Positions 20,944-33,829 of a stretch of 64,000 nucleotides of DNA are shown here, piece after piece. The notes beneath the pieces are model-generated. The model did no database searches. It was not told where the DNA came from and saw nothing but the letters and a program-made list of their open reading frames with translations. Source of the stretch: Diphasiastrum complanatum (taxonomy: Eukaryota; Streptophyta; Lycopodiopsida; Lycopodiales; Lycopodiaceae); contig CM055099.1 of assembly GCA_029204225.1 (NCBI GenBank), positions 65,747,852 through 65,811,851 of the forward strand, in the 5' to 3' direction. The translations under genes and the position numbers were made by a program. Position 1 is the stretch's first letter. Each line of letters starts with the position of its first letter.

Positions 20944-23182
20944 ATGACAAGAAATCTCATTTTTGAGCACGTCCCACGTTGCAACACCTCTTAAGAAGCA
21001 CCGGCCGAGTCATCCCACCAGGCCTCTAGTTCACATAGTCGACGACGTCCACACAGCGAGATCGTCATTCCTGACTCGCCTTCCGCGTCACGACGTCGTA
21101 CTAGGCATACATCGTCAGCTGCGCTTCCACCCCCTACTGCTACTTGCACTGAACTTCCTATTCCTCCTACCTCTGATGCTTCCCTCGCCTCTGCTTCCAC
21201 TCAAGGACAGTCTGTGACTATTGGAGCTACCATTCCCATCACAACTGGCCAGGCCGCCTCATCCTTGCACACCGAAGCTATTTCACCAAACACATAGTAT
21301 TTCATGGATATGTTCGATGATTCCGAGCCCCTTGGGGCCTTATAAGTTTTTGAAAAGCCCCAGAGCCCTGCGCCCTTTGAACTCCAATCCCTTGGAAGAT
21401 GATTCAAATAAATCCATGACACTACTGTAGATGTTGAAGATTCATACCAGCCACTTCAAGATGAAGACGCACCAGCCACACTTCGAGTCGACCAAGCTGT
21501 GAAATCACCGAAGCAGTTCGACGCCACGGTGCCTGAGGGCTTTGAAGAGGAAGATGTTTTTGAAGAAGAGAAAATATCGGCACCTATTTCACGCCAACCG
21601 AGTACAGTACCATCAGGTCCTCCTACTGTTGCCACCTCTACGACAATAGATTCCGGTGATGCTCTCGGTTTGGTCTCAAGCCTTGCGCAAGTGATCCTGT
21701 CTATGCTTGACAAGAAAAAAGAAATGGAGCAGAGAATTTCCAACATGGGATCTAAAAACACTCTCATCAGCCAGAAGATTGTTCAACTAGATCGAGAATT
21801 GAAGATCACCAAGCATCACGAAGACAAATCTGAAGCTGAAAACAAGATGGCAAAGCAACAGGCTGATCGCCTCAAAGGATACATCAGTTCCCTATAGAAT
21901 GCCCTGACAACCACACAGGATTAGGTGGACAAGGCCGTGCAGGATGCAAAGCAATAGATGCAGCTACTACAAGTTCAATTGCAAATGGCGGAGTAGGATC
22001 GCACACATCTCCAAGGTGAATTGGATGCGACCACCCTTGAGCATGATGCGCATATCTTCAGACGCAAATACCGGATCATCTGGTCACTCCGACGGAGATC
22101 GCATATTTGTTCAAGAAAATGGAAACGTACAAAGTGGCCCATTGGGGATTCCAAGGCCGCTTTGACTGGTTCAAAGGAGCAACTTCAACTGAGTTGGCAA
22201 AGTCTAAAGAAGCCATCAGTGCCTATGAAAAAGTAGCCGCTCAGGTGTTGGAAGCCGGACCACAAATCACAGTACTAGTCAAGTCGCAATTCTTCCCTTC
22301 GCACCAAACTGCAGTACCAATGGATACAGGGCTGGATTCGGGCATGGACCAGGGGGAGCTCCAGACGTGGAAGAACAACCACTAGTTCTACAGGCAGTGC
22401 AACCAGGTCCATCCTCATCAAGGACCACACCGTTATTCAGAAGGCCCATCAGCATCGAGGACCAGATCCAGAGTTTTCTAGCGCAACATCCTCATGAGTC
22501 CTCGTGTGGTGGATGGGTCCTTAAGTTCAAGACCTCCGAGATAGAGGTCGACAAAGAGTTGGACAAAATACCTGCATTGGTAGAGCAGCCGGCATGGAGA
22601 GTTACCATTTTTGAGAAAACTCCGGAATCTATCAGGAGTTATGTGGCTAGCCCTCGCCAATTGCGGGTAGATCCCTATTATGTGCCAATGCCGAAAAGGA
22701 ATAAATGGAAGGATTTGGGATTGGCTATGGACAAAATCACAATTCATACGCCCTACAGCTGGACAATATCAATGGATTTCCACTGGGCCTTACAAGCATA
22801 CCAGCGAAAGTATATCCACTCTCCAGATCCGACAGTACGACAATCGACACTGTTTGCAAAAGATCTAACTATGTGGGCATCAATGGCAACCAGATGGGAT
22901 GATTGCCTTCCTCCACTGACATTCAATCCAAATAAGCCAATGGCCTCAGAGAATATCAAAGATCACCTGCTGGTTGCTCATCTATATTTTTGTGCAGCAA
23001 TGATGGGAGACTCCTGGGAATCTCGCTTCACATCTTGGACAACCTCAAAGTGGATTGTAGGAGCCCATCATTGTTTTCTGCCCCATAATTTGGATCTTAA
23101 TATTGCCTGTCTCGACTTTATGGAGAAGGTGCAGTACCATTTAATAGAGATTCGTCGCGAAGCTAATAAAAGTCCCCAATAA
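20944..23182 (+). pseudogene. Gag-like polyprotein pseudogene with C-to-T nonsense codons
   Basis: One frame from ATG 20944 runs with coding-like text to about 22070, interrupted by TAG/TAA/TGA codons. It then shifts to the frame of 22107-22385 and again to that of 22367-23182. The N-terminal part is Ser/Pro/Thr-rich. Then come an acidic patch (about 21530-21580) and a coiled coil (about 21700-22000). The last 270 codons form a globular domain rich in Trp, of the kind found in large plant gag proteins. No protease, integrase or RT follows. A polypurine tract and LTR lie just downstream, so a gag-only (TR-GAG-type) element is likely. Most stops fit CAG, CAA or CGA mutated by C to T. Confidence 0.5.
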
Positions 23183-23214
23183 TTGCATCTCGCAGGTGTC
23201 ATGGGATCGCCACC

Positions 23215-23231
23215 AGTTTTGGTGGGGATAC
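23215..23231 (+). promoter_or_regulatory. Polypurine tract before LTR
   Basis: GGTGGGGATA at 23221-23230, directly before an LTR-like TGTTGGAGGG. This is the layout of a plus-strand primer site. Confidence 0.55.
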
Positions 23232-23708
23232 TGTTGGAGGGTTTGCAAATCCCAAGGCAACTCTAACCCTAGTAAATAAGTGAGACGGATTTGGCACCCT
23301 GCGTCTGTAAGTCCAACCCGATGATCACATAGTTATTTGATTAGTTACAAGTCAATAAAAGAACTTTAGGTCTTTTTGTGGGACTTTTAATGTCACAGGG
23401 CCTAAATGTCAAGTTAGTGAATAAAGCTGGGTTTCCCTCCAATTTGGATGGTTCTCACTCTTTTTTAAATCTGAATAGTTAGGGAGGCAGAAATGGACCA
23501 ATAGGATTCAGCGGCCAGGGTCCTCCTCTCTATTTTTCATGATCGTAATTGCATGCAGATCTAGACGTGAAGGTAGGACTGTTTTTTTGTTTTTGATATT
23601 TTTTGAATGTTTTTGGGTTTTGAATCTTTACGGCACCTTGGTCAAATCACCTTTGGGCAATAACACTGGTGTGCTCTATGGTTTTGAAATTTTTGTAAGT
23701 ATTCAGTT
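23232..23708 (+). repeat. 3' LTR (partial) of the gag-like element
   Basis: Starts TGTTGGAGGGTTTG after the polypurine tract. Part of it (23530-23700) is repeated inverted at 17838-18005. The right end was not determined; it is joined to a copy of the 197-codon ORF family. Confidence 0.5.
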
Positions 23709-24180
23709 TTCACAACATATGGCACTCTGGAATTTTGCCATTTTGCACCTATAACAATGAACCAAGTTCATGAATTATTTGTTAGTGGACGTTATACATT
23801 ACTTACAATGGAATGGCTGAATCAAATCATGCTGACAACACCAACAACACAGTTGGTGACACGAATTGTGGATGATAACGATCAACTATTGTTACGGCCA
23901 TTACGGCATCTGAAGTCGACGCCAATTGGAACTGTTTTGACCTATACATCTTCGCCTACAATAGTGGCCACCAAAAAATTATTGGAGATGCCAAAAATAG
24001 CAGCTTCAGCCTATGCAACCATTCAAACCCTATGAAAGGGGCTTGGTCGCATTATGTGAATTCATGGTCAGAAGTGGCTACTTTGAATGAATGTGATAGT
24101 GACAATGACAGTAAGGCGGTGCAGTGTCGGAAATAGTTGAAGCAAAGCAAGAAATAAGACTCGGTGGAACTCATCTTTAT
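23709..24180 (+). pseudogene. Second copy of the 197-codon ORF family (partial)
   Basis: The 92-codon frame 23757-24035 matches the C-terminal half of the ORF at 18433-19026, and the following bases match its acidic tail and 3' flank to about 24250. The N-terminal half is missing and frameshifts are present. No function recognised. Confidence 0.5.
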
Positions 24181-24900
24181 TTCGTCGGGGATGTGTGTTA
24201 GGCCAATATGGGCCAATAATTAAGGTTAATATGTATAAAATGTTGAAGATAATCTGAATGTTGTATTTGCCAAAACTTTATGAAGGCCATGTGTAACATT
24301 TTATCTGTAAACATTTTGTATGATTAATGTTCGAGGTAGGGTCATTATCTAGGTAGTTACGTGTATGAAGGTCGAGTCATTGCCAAGAAGCTGAAACCAC
24401 CGTGGGTGATCGTAGGCGAAATGGTTACAGCACCTCACAAGTTCGGGAATTCTGGTTACGTTCAAGCAGCATGATGTGTATAGATACATGGACTTCAACC
24501 AAATGTGGGGCTCACTAGTTATAAGTGTGCATTAGCATTTGATAACTAGCTAGGGGTGAGAGCTATTTGAGTGTTCTTTGCAATCTTTCTACTTAGTCCA
24601 TCTCTACTGGCAACAAGAAGCATGTGCCTTGTGTAAGACCCTTTGAGGCAGAGCGGCTTGAGCAGTGCGATTACCATTGTACTCTGAGGAGCTTACTATT
24701 TGGAATATGATATTGTTTTATACAAAAATGTTTGAGCAATGTTTTCTATGATGATTATTGTTAAATGTTTTAGTCTATTGATAGTATATGGTGCATCATT
24801 GTGTGGTTGTTGTGTTTTATGATCTATTACAACAGATAACTAAAAGCATCTAAAGGTCAGGTCGCTAGGAGTTAATTTAACCCCTTAATAGCTCATGTCA
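24181..24900. other. No gene seen
   Basis: The first 70 bases continue the 3' flank shared with 19140-19250. The rest showed no coding content or repeat. Confidence 0.35.
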
Positions 24901-25075
24901 AAAGCATTGGATGAATTTGATTTGATGATCTATCAATATCTGATTGCTTCCAATGATGATCAAATCATCGACATATAATACAATGAGCGCATATCAATCA
25001 TGAGGTAGAATGTAAAGATTAAAATCTACAATACGTTTTCTTGTTTCCCTTAGTTTGGAGTGTTCATTGATGCAA
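24901..25075 (-). pseudogene. Copia RT fragment
   Basis: The minus strand reads LIVLYVDDLIIIGSNQ around 24925-24990, the YVDD catalytic motif of copia reverse transcriptase with its usual context. The reading is lost on both sides. Confidence 0.7.
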
Positions 25076-25077
25076 AA

Positions 25078-25290
25078 ATTCCATGCCCATGGTGCTTGCT
25101 TCTCCTAATGAAAATTGGAGGAAGCTTGATGCTTACGCTATCAAATGCATTTTTATTGACTATGATGAGAATAATAGCATGTAGGGTTTATGATAGAGAT
25201 GCATAAACGAATGATAGCCAAGGATGCATTTTTTGGCAAAATGGACATGCATCAACAAAACAAGGTGCTCTATGAGTCATTGGATCATGG
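25078..25290 (+). pseudogene. Copia integrase C-terminal fragment
   Basis: The plus strand reads NWRKLDAYAIKCIFIDYDENN, matching the position in copia integrase that usually reads KLDAKSIKCIFLGYDE. A stop follows directly. It is opposite in strand to the RT fragment on its left, so the two are from a rearranged element or two elements. Confidence 0.6.
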
Positions 25291-25668
25291 AGTGAATGCG
25301 AAAGTAAAGGATAAACTTGATTAGGAAGAGGAAGTCCAATTGACAAAGAGAAGACCGAGGCTGAGACTAGTAATAGGTGCTACAAAAAGAGGAGAGAGTC
25401 TTGAATCTGGCAAATAAGTAGGTCAAAATTTTTTAAAAATGTCCCTTCACATACTAGAGATGAATCTAACTTTGATGGGTTCAATGCTCAGGAACCAGAA
25501 AGTTGGCCTTTTAATACCTACCTTTTATAATCATTCCAATGTACTGTCCTATTAAAAAATGAGAGAAAGAAGAAAAAAAAAATTAGAACAAAGCCTAGAA
25601 GAAAGAAAAGGAGAAGGGCTCCTTTCTTATCAATTGTTTTACAACATTTTTTTCTCTTACCAATTTTT
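25291..25668. other. No gene seen
   Basis: Broken, purine-rich sequence, possibly the linker after the integrase fragment. An oligo-A patch lies at about 25571-25581. Confidence 0.3.
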
Positions 25669-26235
25669 ATGAAGACTATACTTAATGAATAGTTCTCATA
25701 ACAATTGACATGTCCAATCACACAAATCAAATACAATCATGATTGCATGGATTATACATATTTTCATATCAACAAATTTTAAATATTCAAATTTGACTTA
25801 TTGTCTTTTGCAAACATTTGGGCAAATGAGAGTTGAAAGTATGCTTGATGACTAACTCCTCCCCAACCTCGATAGATCTAGTGGCATAAACCATTACATA
25901 AGTGCCATTTGCATTTCTTTTAAGTTGTTCTACTTTTTCACTGGTGGTTTAAATGAAAATCACAATAATAAACATGATGCTAGAATGAAAATCGTCATAG
26001 CAACAATAAAAGTACCAATATACCAACATACCAATGTATCTATTAGAACATCCTTCTTTCCAACCATTCAATGAACTCAAAAAAATTGCGTGCTTCTACA
26101 TATGTACATATTAATAAATTTCACATGCATTAGCTTTCACTTATTATCTTGAAGTTCTGTAAACATCTACGCAAATGACAATTGAGACTATACTTGACAA
26201 ATAGTTCTCCTAACATTTGAAAAATCTAACGAAAC
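25669..26235 (-). pseudogene. Array of degenerate 3' ends of the cysteine-rich gene
   Basis: Three stretches (about 25669-25735, 25760-25960 and 26110-26235) resemble the 3' part of the cysteine-rich gene on the minus strand: each has a form of cttattgtcttttgcaaaca, followed by the segment that gives tagatctagtggca in better copies. They are progressively more diverged. A string of partial copies next to a better one (copy iii) suggests tandem duplication of this gene family here. Confidence 0.5.
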
Positions 26236-26379
26236 AAATCAAATACAATCAATGTACTTTAGGACCAAAAATGGATCTTAGAAAGATCCAGAAGAGTGAT
26301 TGGTTGCTTGCTTAACAATCTATCAAAAAAACTAGTCATCAAAATGTTGATCTAGATTGGCAATTTGACAAACAACAAG

Positions 26380-26901
26380 CAATGGCAATCAGAAGCATTA
26401 AGTCAATCATCAAATCCGACATCACACATGTTTACTACAGTCTGTAGTACGGCCTGCAAGCTGAGAAACAAGTACAAATTACTTTGGTTTCATTTCGATC
26501 ACAATAACTCAATGTACATAGTGAACTAGCTCAAGATTGCCAATGAGATGGATTTATACATAGCAAAAGTGACTTGCTCTGTAAATTTTAGTGAATTTCC
26601 AGCCTGTAATAAGGAAGTTAACGTAGTTTTCTTTGCGCTAAAATGACACCCTAGTCTAATTCCTAGAGTCATCCTAGGTAGGTAGTTAGTTGGTCAAAAT
26701 CTCATCACAAATCGAGGTGTAGGTCCTATAACGTAGGAAACACTACCAAATAGACATGACCAACTTTGTTGACTCGACCTAACCTACATTAGGAATGGTT
26801 TGCCATGTGGCATCTTGGCCTCACATGTGTGGAACTCACTTATGTACAAAATTTACATTATACTACATTGCTAGATTTGCCAGTATATGCAATTTTTCAC
26901 A
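26380..26901 (+). repeat. LTR of the B-prime family, forward (second)
   Basis: Highly similar to 15850-16382, ending ttttcaca at 26894-26901 and directly followed by the antisense cysteine-rich gene. The palindrome is mutated to CACACATGTT here. The left edge is approximate. Confidence 0.7.
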
Positions 26902-26958
26902 AATAATGCATGTATTATACATATTTGCATATCACTTTAGATATTGACATTTGACTTA

Positions 26959-27610
26959 TTATCTTTTACAAACATTTAGGCAAATGATGGTTGAAACTAT
27001 ATTTGATGAACAATTCCTCCCAACCTTGATAGATCTAGTGGCACATACCATTACATAAGTGCCCTTTACATTCCTAATGCAATATACTTGTTTTCCATTG
27101 GTGTGTTCCTCAAAATCACAATTTGTCAGTAAAGGGTGGCCAATGGAACTATTTATGTAAGTAGTAATGTTTCCATGCACAGCTAGACGTCAATCAACAT
27201 ATGTATGATTTGCCCTTGAGATGTTGCATCCTTGCATGCATTGCTCCTCTAAAAAACATGCATTTGAATTCAAACCATATACTTGCATCCTCCATTGGTG
27301 ATGACACAAAGTATGCCAATCACCCCAATTGTATTGAGGTCCTACATAAGGCATCACTGTCACAACACTATTTAGAGGGACCTAATATACTACTCAAAGC
27401 AAAAACTCCCAAACCAGCTTCTGGAAAGTGTTCACTAGGCATGATCATATACGTTCAACTCCAATATGCAAATGGTGTTCCATTTAATGGTAATGGTGGT
27501 TGGAGTGGGATGTATTACACAATCATATCACAAGTAAGATGCAATCATTGTCAATATCACGAACAATATTTCCCCCGTTATTTGATGATGATGACATCAT
27601 CAATTGCAAA
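26959..27610 (-). pseudogene. Cysteine-rich gene copy iii
   Basis: Nearly identical to copy ii. It has an in-frame stop after the YVD segment, so the intact frame is limited to 26959-27180. Upstream text (minus) reads SVVTVMPYVGPQYNWGDWHTLC in the same frame, and further upstream frames such as a segment with EHFPEAGLGVFAL are separated by frame changes that could be introns or decay. Sequence similarity with copy ii extends to about 27610, then copia sequence begins. No family recognised. Confidence 0.45.
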
Positions 27611-27624
27611 AATACATCATAACA

Positions 27625-27804
27625 TATATCTGGTCTAGTCATAGTAAGATAAATTAGGCTCCCTACTAACTGCCTATACAGCGTAGCATCATATGGTTGT
27701 GATTTGTCAAGCTTAGAAAGCTTTCTACCTGGCTCAATAGGAGTGTTCATTGGCTTGCAATCCTGCAACTTGAACGTGTGCAACAACTCTCTGACATACT
27801 TCAC
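27625..27804 (-). pseudogene. Copia RT/RNase H junction fragment
   Basis: The minus strand reads MKYVRELLHTFKLQDCKPMNTPIEPG and then LYRQLVGSLIYLTMTRPDICYDV, a well-known copia segment between RT and RNase H. It is fused directly to cysteine-rich gene sequence in one frame, a chance fusion at a junction. Confidence 0.85.
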
Positions 27805-27810
27805 CTATGT

Positions 27811-28682
27811 TAGACCCACCTCATTTTTCCAATGTCTTCTCTCACACTCTTTATTCTACCTTTTTTTGACATAAACACTAACCAAATGCATATAGAATAA
27901 AATGAAACTTGAAATCTGCTCAAATATGAGCATCAGCCTCTATAAACAGTCCATAAAACAATGTAAATGCATCTAATTCATTCACAAATTGCACATACAT
28001 CAAGTGTACAAGCATACAACACAATTTTTACACACATGTAGAAGAGAGCCAAAATGAATGATATTATTTTACCAAAACTTCTCCAAATTACAAATGAACA
28101 TTGGCTAACACTTTATCTACATCTTATTTGCTATTTATAATTGAGATACATGACTCTCCCTCCTCTCTCTAGATTAACATACTCTAGATTAGTCAACGTA
28201 GAGTCTAAACTAGCTATATTGGCCAAAATTGCCAATCTACATAAAACATGAACTTGAATAATATAAGGGTACTTGAACCCATTTAAAAATAATATAGTAA
28301 CATGATTTTGGCCTCTAAAATGACAAAAATAACCAAGTACATGTTGACACTTTTTAACACTCCTTCAACTATGCTTGCTATCCTCACATCATAACTTTGA
28401 TCTATCTTAAGAATTGACTCTTCTTAAGAATGTATCTTTTTGTAAGCATCTATAAAAATATAAAATAGAAATATTTCATAATTGATATAGAGAATAATGT
28501 CCATACCAAATGCGTCACTATCACTTACATCAATTGTACTTATCAAGATGTAAATAGAACTTGAAAAGCACATAGAATCCAAATGAATCACTTGTTTTGT
28601 TGGGATAGTGAATGCGTTGTAGTAATTTGCAAGGTGTAGGATCATGTCGATTTGGGTTGTATATTGACAGGCGAGTTGTTAG
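27811..28682. repeat. LTR remnant of the element A type and flank
   Basis: A TATAAATAG-like box on the minus strand at about 28130-28138, a ctctccctcctctctctaga stretch like that in LTR A, and an edge at about 28359 followed by ctccttcaac (PPT-like on the minus strand). No coding content was seen from 28370 to 28682. Confidence 0.4.
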
Positions 28683-28885
28683 ACCCAGACACATTTTATT
28701 ACTAGGAAATCTTTTTCCTAGTTAGAGATGGTGCAAATGTATCTAGCAATTTCAATGTTTTCCTAGATAGAATTTGTGCACAAACATTTTTAAACTAGGA
28801 AAATTGTTTTCCTAGTTAGGAGGAGTCTCTAAACTAGTAAAAATCGTCTCTAACTAGGAAATTCTACAATTTTCTTATGTAGGAA
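28683..28885. repeat. Cluster of AACTAGGAAA / TTTCCTAGTT motifs
   Basis: Direct and inverted copies of this 10-mer occur at least six times in 200 bp, several as small hairpins. This is the pattern of subterminal repeats in DNA transposons, but no terminal inverted repeat could be fixed. Confidence 0.5.
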
Positions 28886-28918
28886 CATGTCATATTTTTC
28901 TTGTTAACTTAATATGAT

Positions 28919-30040
28919 TTTGTCAGGCAGTTGTCTGTCGTTGTCATTGGGCAGCTGTCACCATCTCTTGGTGGCTGACATTGTGCCTAAGTACAAAAAG
29001 TGCCCTTTTGGCTTTATTCCCAAAAGGTCATGTATGGAGTCTTCATAGGCACTTCTCATTAAGCAGTGGTCCCGAGAGGTGCTACTTCCTTCTATATGCC
29101 TGTAGATCTCAACTTTAGATTAAATTTAAAATTTTGGATGCACATTTTTGGATCAAGTACTAATTTTGACTGACTTTTGTACAACATAATACAACTTGCA
29201 TCAAAAAGACTTTGATGTGTTGTTTTTGGGTATAATCCATTCATTACTATGAAAATTGAAAGGAGGTATAGACTCTAGTTTTCCTACTCCTCTCTTCATT
29301 TGGAATATACATAGTATTATCAAAAAAAAATTGAAATTTTCCAAGTTCTTCTGGGGTTCATCGTTTATATTTCAACCTACCAATTTATGAACGAGTGACA
29401 TCTTTGATAATTGAAAGAAGCTTTTTTAGGAATCTGTTTGAGTATATTTGATGGATATTAATATGAAATACAAAAAACAATTGTAAGTTTTCATTAAAAT
29501 AAACAATTAAATAATTAAGTTTTTTATAAGTAATTTAAAATATTAGTAGAATACTTACAGTCACATTTTCAATAATCACAAAGATTCGTCAAATCGACAT
29601 TTAGTTCCAATTGCATATAAACAAGTTGAAGAAGCACCTCTGAAATGGATTGTCCACTTGGAAATACTCTAAAATCAACAATTCTAGCTTGTCAGTAAGA
29701 TCTTTATATATATTTTGCTTTCTTTTCTTGATGAAAAGTTGTTGGAAATTCGAATGGGATGGATGAGCTCCTCAGTGCATCAGCTATGTCTATCGGATTC
29801 TAGCTATCATCAATAATTCGACAGTAGCCCTATTTAATCCAACCTTTCAAAGTCAGGAGGATTATACCAATTGATTCCATAAACACACATAGAATCACTC
29901 ATGGTATCAAGTCAGATCAAAAGCAACACTATCAGCATATACTATCCGTAATCCACAAATTATCTATCTGCTAAATCGACTCAGACATAAACAAAAATTA
30001 ATGCAAACAACACGACACGACAATGTTCAATGTCCATTAA
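28919..30040 (-). repeat. 1.1-kb repeat, inverted copy
   Basis: The reverse complement of 19256-20402 with scattered differences. The start of the short frame is at about 29906 (minus). Confidence 0.75.
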
Positions 30041-30100
30041 GTAAAAAATGTGTACATGTCTGGATGCAGTCAGATGCATGATCTTCTTGATATAATACTC

Positions 30101-30314
<214 letters not shown>

Positions 30315-30394
30315 TTTTGTATTATGCATTAGTTTAGGGTATTTAAGAGTGATAGATAAATAAATAATGTTTGATAGAAAATTTATATTAGATT

Positions 30395-30548
30395 TATAAT
30401 GAGAGAGAGAGAGAGCACGTGAGAGAGAATGTGTGTGTGTGTGTGTGTGTGTGTTTTAATTAAAATTTAGAGTAGTAGATGACTAGATAGTGTTTGATGG
30501 TAATTGTATGTTTGATCTGTATATTAGAGAGAGAGAGAGAGAGAGAGA
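30395..30548. repeat. Short GA and GT tracts
   Basis: (GA)n at about 30400-30415, (GT)n at about 30430-30453 and (GA)n at about 30525-30548, separated by AT-rich sequence with shared words (agtagatga, gtttgatgg). Confidence 0.85.
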
Positions 30549-30610
30549 TTTTTAGGGTAGTAGATGAATAGATAATGTTTAATGATAATTAATGTATGTT
30601 AGATTTGTAA

Positions 30611-31372
<762 letters not shown>

Positions 31373-32602
31373 CTAGTCATCACACAAGTCTTGACACTCA
31401 TCTGAATCTAGGTCTAGGTATAATCGTAATTTTTCAATCGTGTCTCTTTGATGGTGTGAGCTACCCTCATATTCAATTTCCTCTTCTTCTAATTCTATCT
31501 CATCCAAACGTGGGGGCCTCAAATTAACCCCAATTTGGTCTTGTACAATCGTAGGAATCTCATCATTTCCATTTGTACCTTCTTCTCCCATCATTTTGAC
31601 ATCATTTAGAGTTTGGATGAGTGGTTCAGGTTCTTCCAAAATGTTGCCAAAATTGGGTGGTGGTTCCTTGTGTGTATCCAATTCAACAGTATCTTTTCCT
31701 TCAAACACACGTCGTTTTCTTACATTAAGTTGGATCACATACCACCATCTTGGGTCTATTTGATCTAGATGGAATATAATCTGCCAAAGAATTAAAAAAA
31801 TTTAAGTTAGTCTTATAAGATCGATACATAAATAATTGGATTGCGAATATTAATGACATTGGAATTTTAGAGTCTCACTTGTTCGCAATGTCGTGGCAAT
31901 ACTAAAGTGTCATGAGAGTCCATCGATATACATTTTGTTGAGTCAATTTAAAAAACTTTGAGCTATTATTTCTAATCATGGTGTTGCTTCCACGATAGAT
32001 GACCTTAAACCATTTTACGTCAAAAATAAAGTATTTGTCGTTAGTCTCGTAATCGACTTCATAAATATGTTGCAATGTGCCGACATAGTCTAGGTCGCCC
32101 GAAATGGCATTAGGGTCTCTCGCACTAGAATGACTCTCTTGTTGAAAGTTGGTCATTATACCACAATCATATGTACGTCGCTTGTTGTCAACTCTCTCAA
32201 CACGGTAATGGTGTCCATATGCCCACATGGCAGTGTATGATGTATACTAAAACACAAGAAAAAAAAAAAACAAATGTGTGTAATTAGAAATATTATTCAT
32301 ATATTGAGTAGTACAAAAACAAAACTTCACAAAAACAATATTACACTAACCCTCCAACCACGTCCATCAACAAATTCCCATTCTAATTCAGTCCCTTCTT
32401 CTCTGTTTTTGGATGCTTTTAGCATCGTATCAAAAACCCATTCACGAGAGCATTTTGAAAGTAAAGGCTCCAAAGGTTCATCGTTCTCCAATGCCCTCCT
32501 TCTTCTTCGATTGATATTTCTTCTTCGTTTCAATGTTATGTTTCTTTCCTTTTTGGCTTCTTCATACCTTTTGTCCACAATTATATAATCTGAACGTGTC
32601 AA
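31373..32602 (-). pseudogene. CACTA-associated DUF4216-like region and C-terminal tail
   Basis: Frames at 32327-32602, 31902-32228 and 31373-31738 (minus). The middle one contains GDLDYVGTLQHIYEVDYETN followed by FDVKWFKV, the layout of DUF4216 proteins of CACTA elements, where an aromatic-glycine and ELDY-like core is followed by a cysteine/tryptophan stretch. The first is basic (RRRRR) and may be an N-terminal nuclear or DNA-binding part. The last is acidic. The frames are separated by about 100-bp gaps that could be introns or decay. Confidence 0.55.
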
Positions 32603-32685
32603 TTTTCTCTTTTAATTGAGGTGAAAGTCTCTTTTGCACACCATTTCCATGTGGTAATTCACCCTTAACACGTTCATCTTCTTCT

Positions 32686-33000
32686 TCAGATCACATTTTT
32701 GGACTTGCAGGATGCAATTGTGAGATTATTTCGGTGATATATCCATCTCGTGTGCACAGGTCCTGCAATTGATACTTCTTCGACCAAAAGCACTATAAGA
32801 TGAACTTGTATATCCAAAAAGGAAGTTGGAAAATCTCTTTCCAACAAACATACCTTTTCGATCATTTGGATTTTCATGGAATCCAATTCACTATTTTTTA
32901 TTTCTTTTGAGGAAATCCACCTGCAAGATTGATAGTACATTAGGTTGTTTAACACATAAAAATATTGAAATAACACATATTTATACAAGTGGCTAAAAAA
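32686..33000 (-). pseudogene. DUF4218-like fragment (second part)
   Basis: The minus strand reads ERDFPTSFLDIQVHL followed by LVEEVSIAGPVHTRW, closely matching the conserved DUF4218 core (FPPSFFD-x-MVHL and GPV-x-RWMYP) that follows the tnp2 transposase in CACTA elements. It is separated from the first DUF4218 part (34020-34315) by a duplicated block. Confidence 0.75.
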
Positions 33001-33041
33001 ATATACAAACCTAATCACCGATGACAAATTGTAAAGCATAT

Positions 33042-33812
33042 AGAATAAGAATTGACGTAGCTAGTCTCGAAATGGATGCTCCGGGATATAAAGGAGAGTT
33101 TGCCTCCTTGCGAAATAGAGTCTCATCTTCATCCATCTCAAATTGTTCGTTATCTCCGTTTTCATTAGAAGATGCATGCATATCATCATTCTCATTTGTT
33201 TTAAAGTAAGATTCAAACATGTTGTGGATTGCTTCATCGTGTTGCACCTCATCATCATAATCATTAGAATCAAGTTGATTACTCTTTTTTTCAATTGTGT
33301 TTGCCTCTCCAATTTGTTTTATTCTTTGTTTTCTCATATCTATCAAAACTTGACGTTGATTGTAACTAAACACGAATGGATCAACTCCGTGGAATGGCAT
33401 TCGATTTATTGGCTACACACATGAAACAAATTCCATAAGTGACGTATATAGATTGACAAAGATTATAATACAAAACAATCATATAACAAACCTCAACGTC
33501 TTCCAAATTCGATGGTTGACCTTCTTCTTTTCGTCCAAACTACCACAAATGATTTTCAACAATGCATCTTTCACGCATCTTTTGTCCATCACACTTGAGG
33601 TATGTGCACCATATTTTATTTTGAAAATAATTTTTCTACGAGAAACAAAAATCAAGTACATGTCACTTTAGCACAATAGTTTAAATTATAAGAAAACATG
33701 CACGTTTATTACTTACCCTGTTAACTTGAGTAGTGTCTTCATCACTAGACTGATTTGAATGTAATTCATCTCGTTGTGATAATTTGCAAATATGCACAAG
33801 TACAAAACACAA
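33042..33812 (-). repeat. Internal duplication, unit 1 (CACTA transposase N-terminus)
   Basis: It matches 34558-35354 almost base for base. It encodes (minus) a stretch including PFHGVDPFVFSYNQRQVL and later PLYPGASISRLATS, which corresponds to the transposase segment usually reading PLYPGC-x-FS-LS. Small indels set it apart from unit 2. Confidence 0.75.
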
Positions 33813-33829
33813 AACACATTTTTTTTGAG

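Noticed and set aside
21944-22236. Separate small genes in overlapping frames around 22.0-22.2 kb
   Set aside because: They are fragments of the same gag-like frame broken by frameshifts; only one frame at a time has coding-like composition.
27523-27804. A fusion of copia RT with cysteine-rich gene sequence as one protein
   Set aside because: The frame crosses a junction between two unrelated repeats by chance; the second part is out of context with the gene copies.
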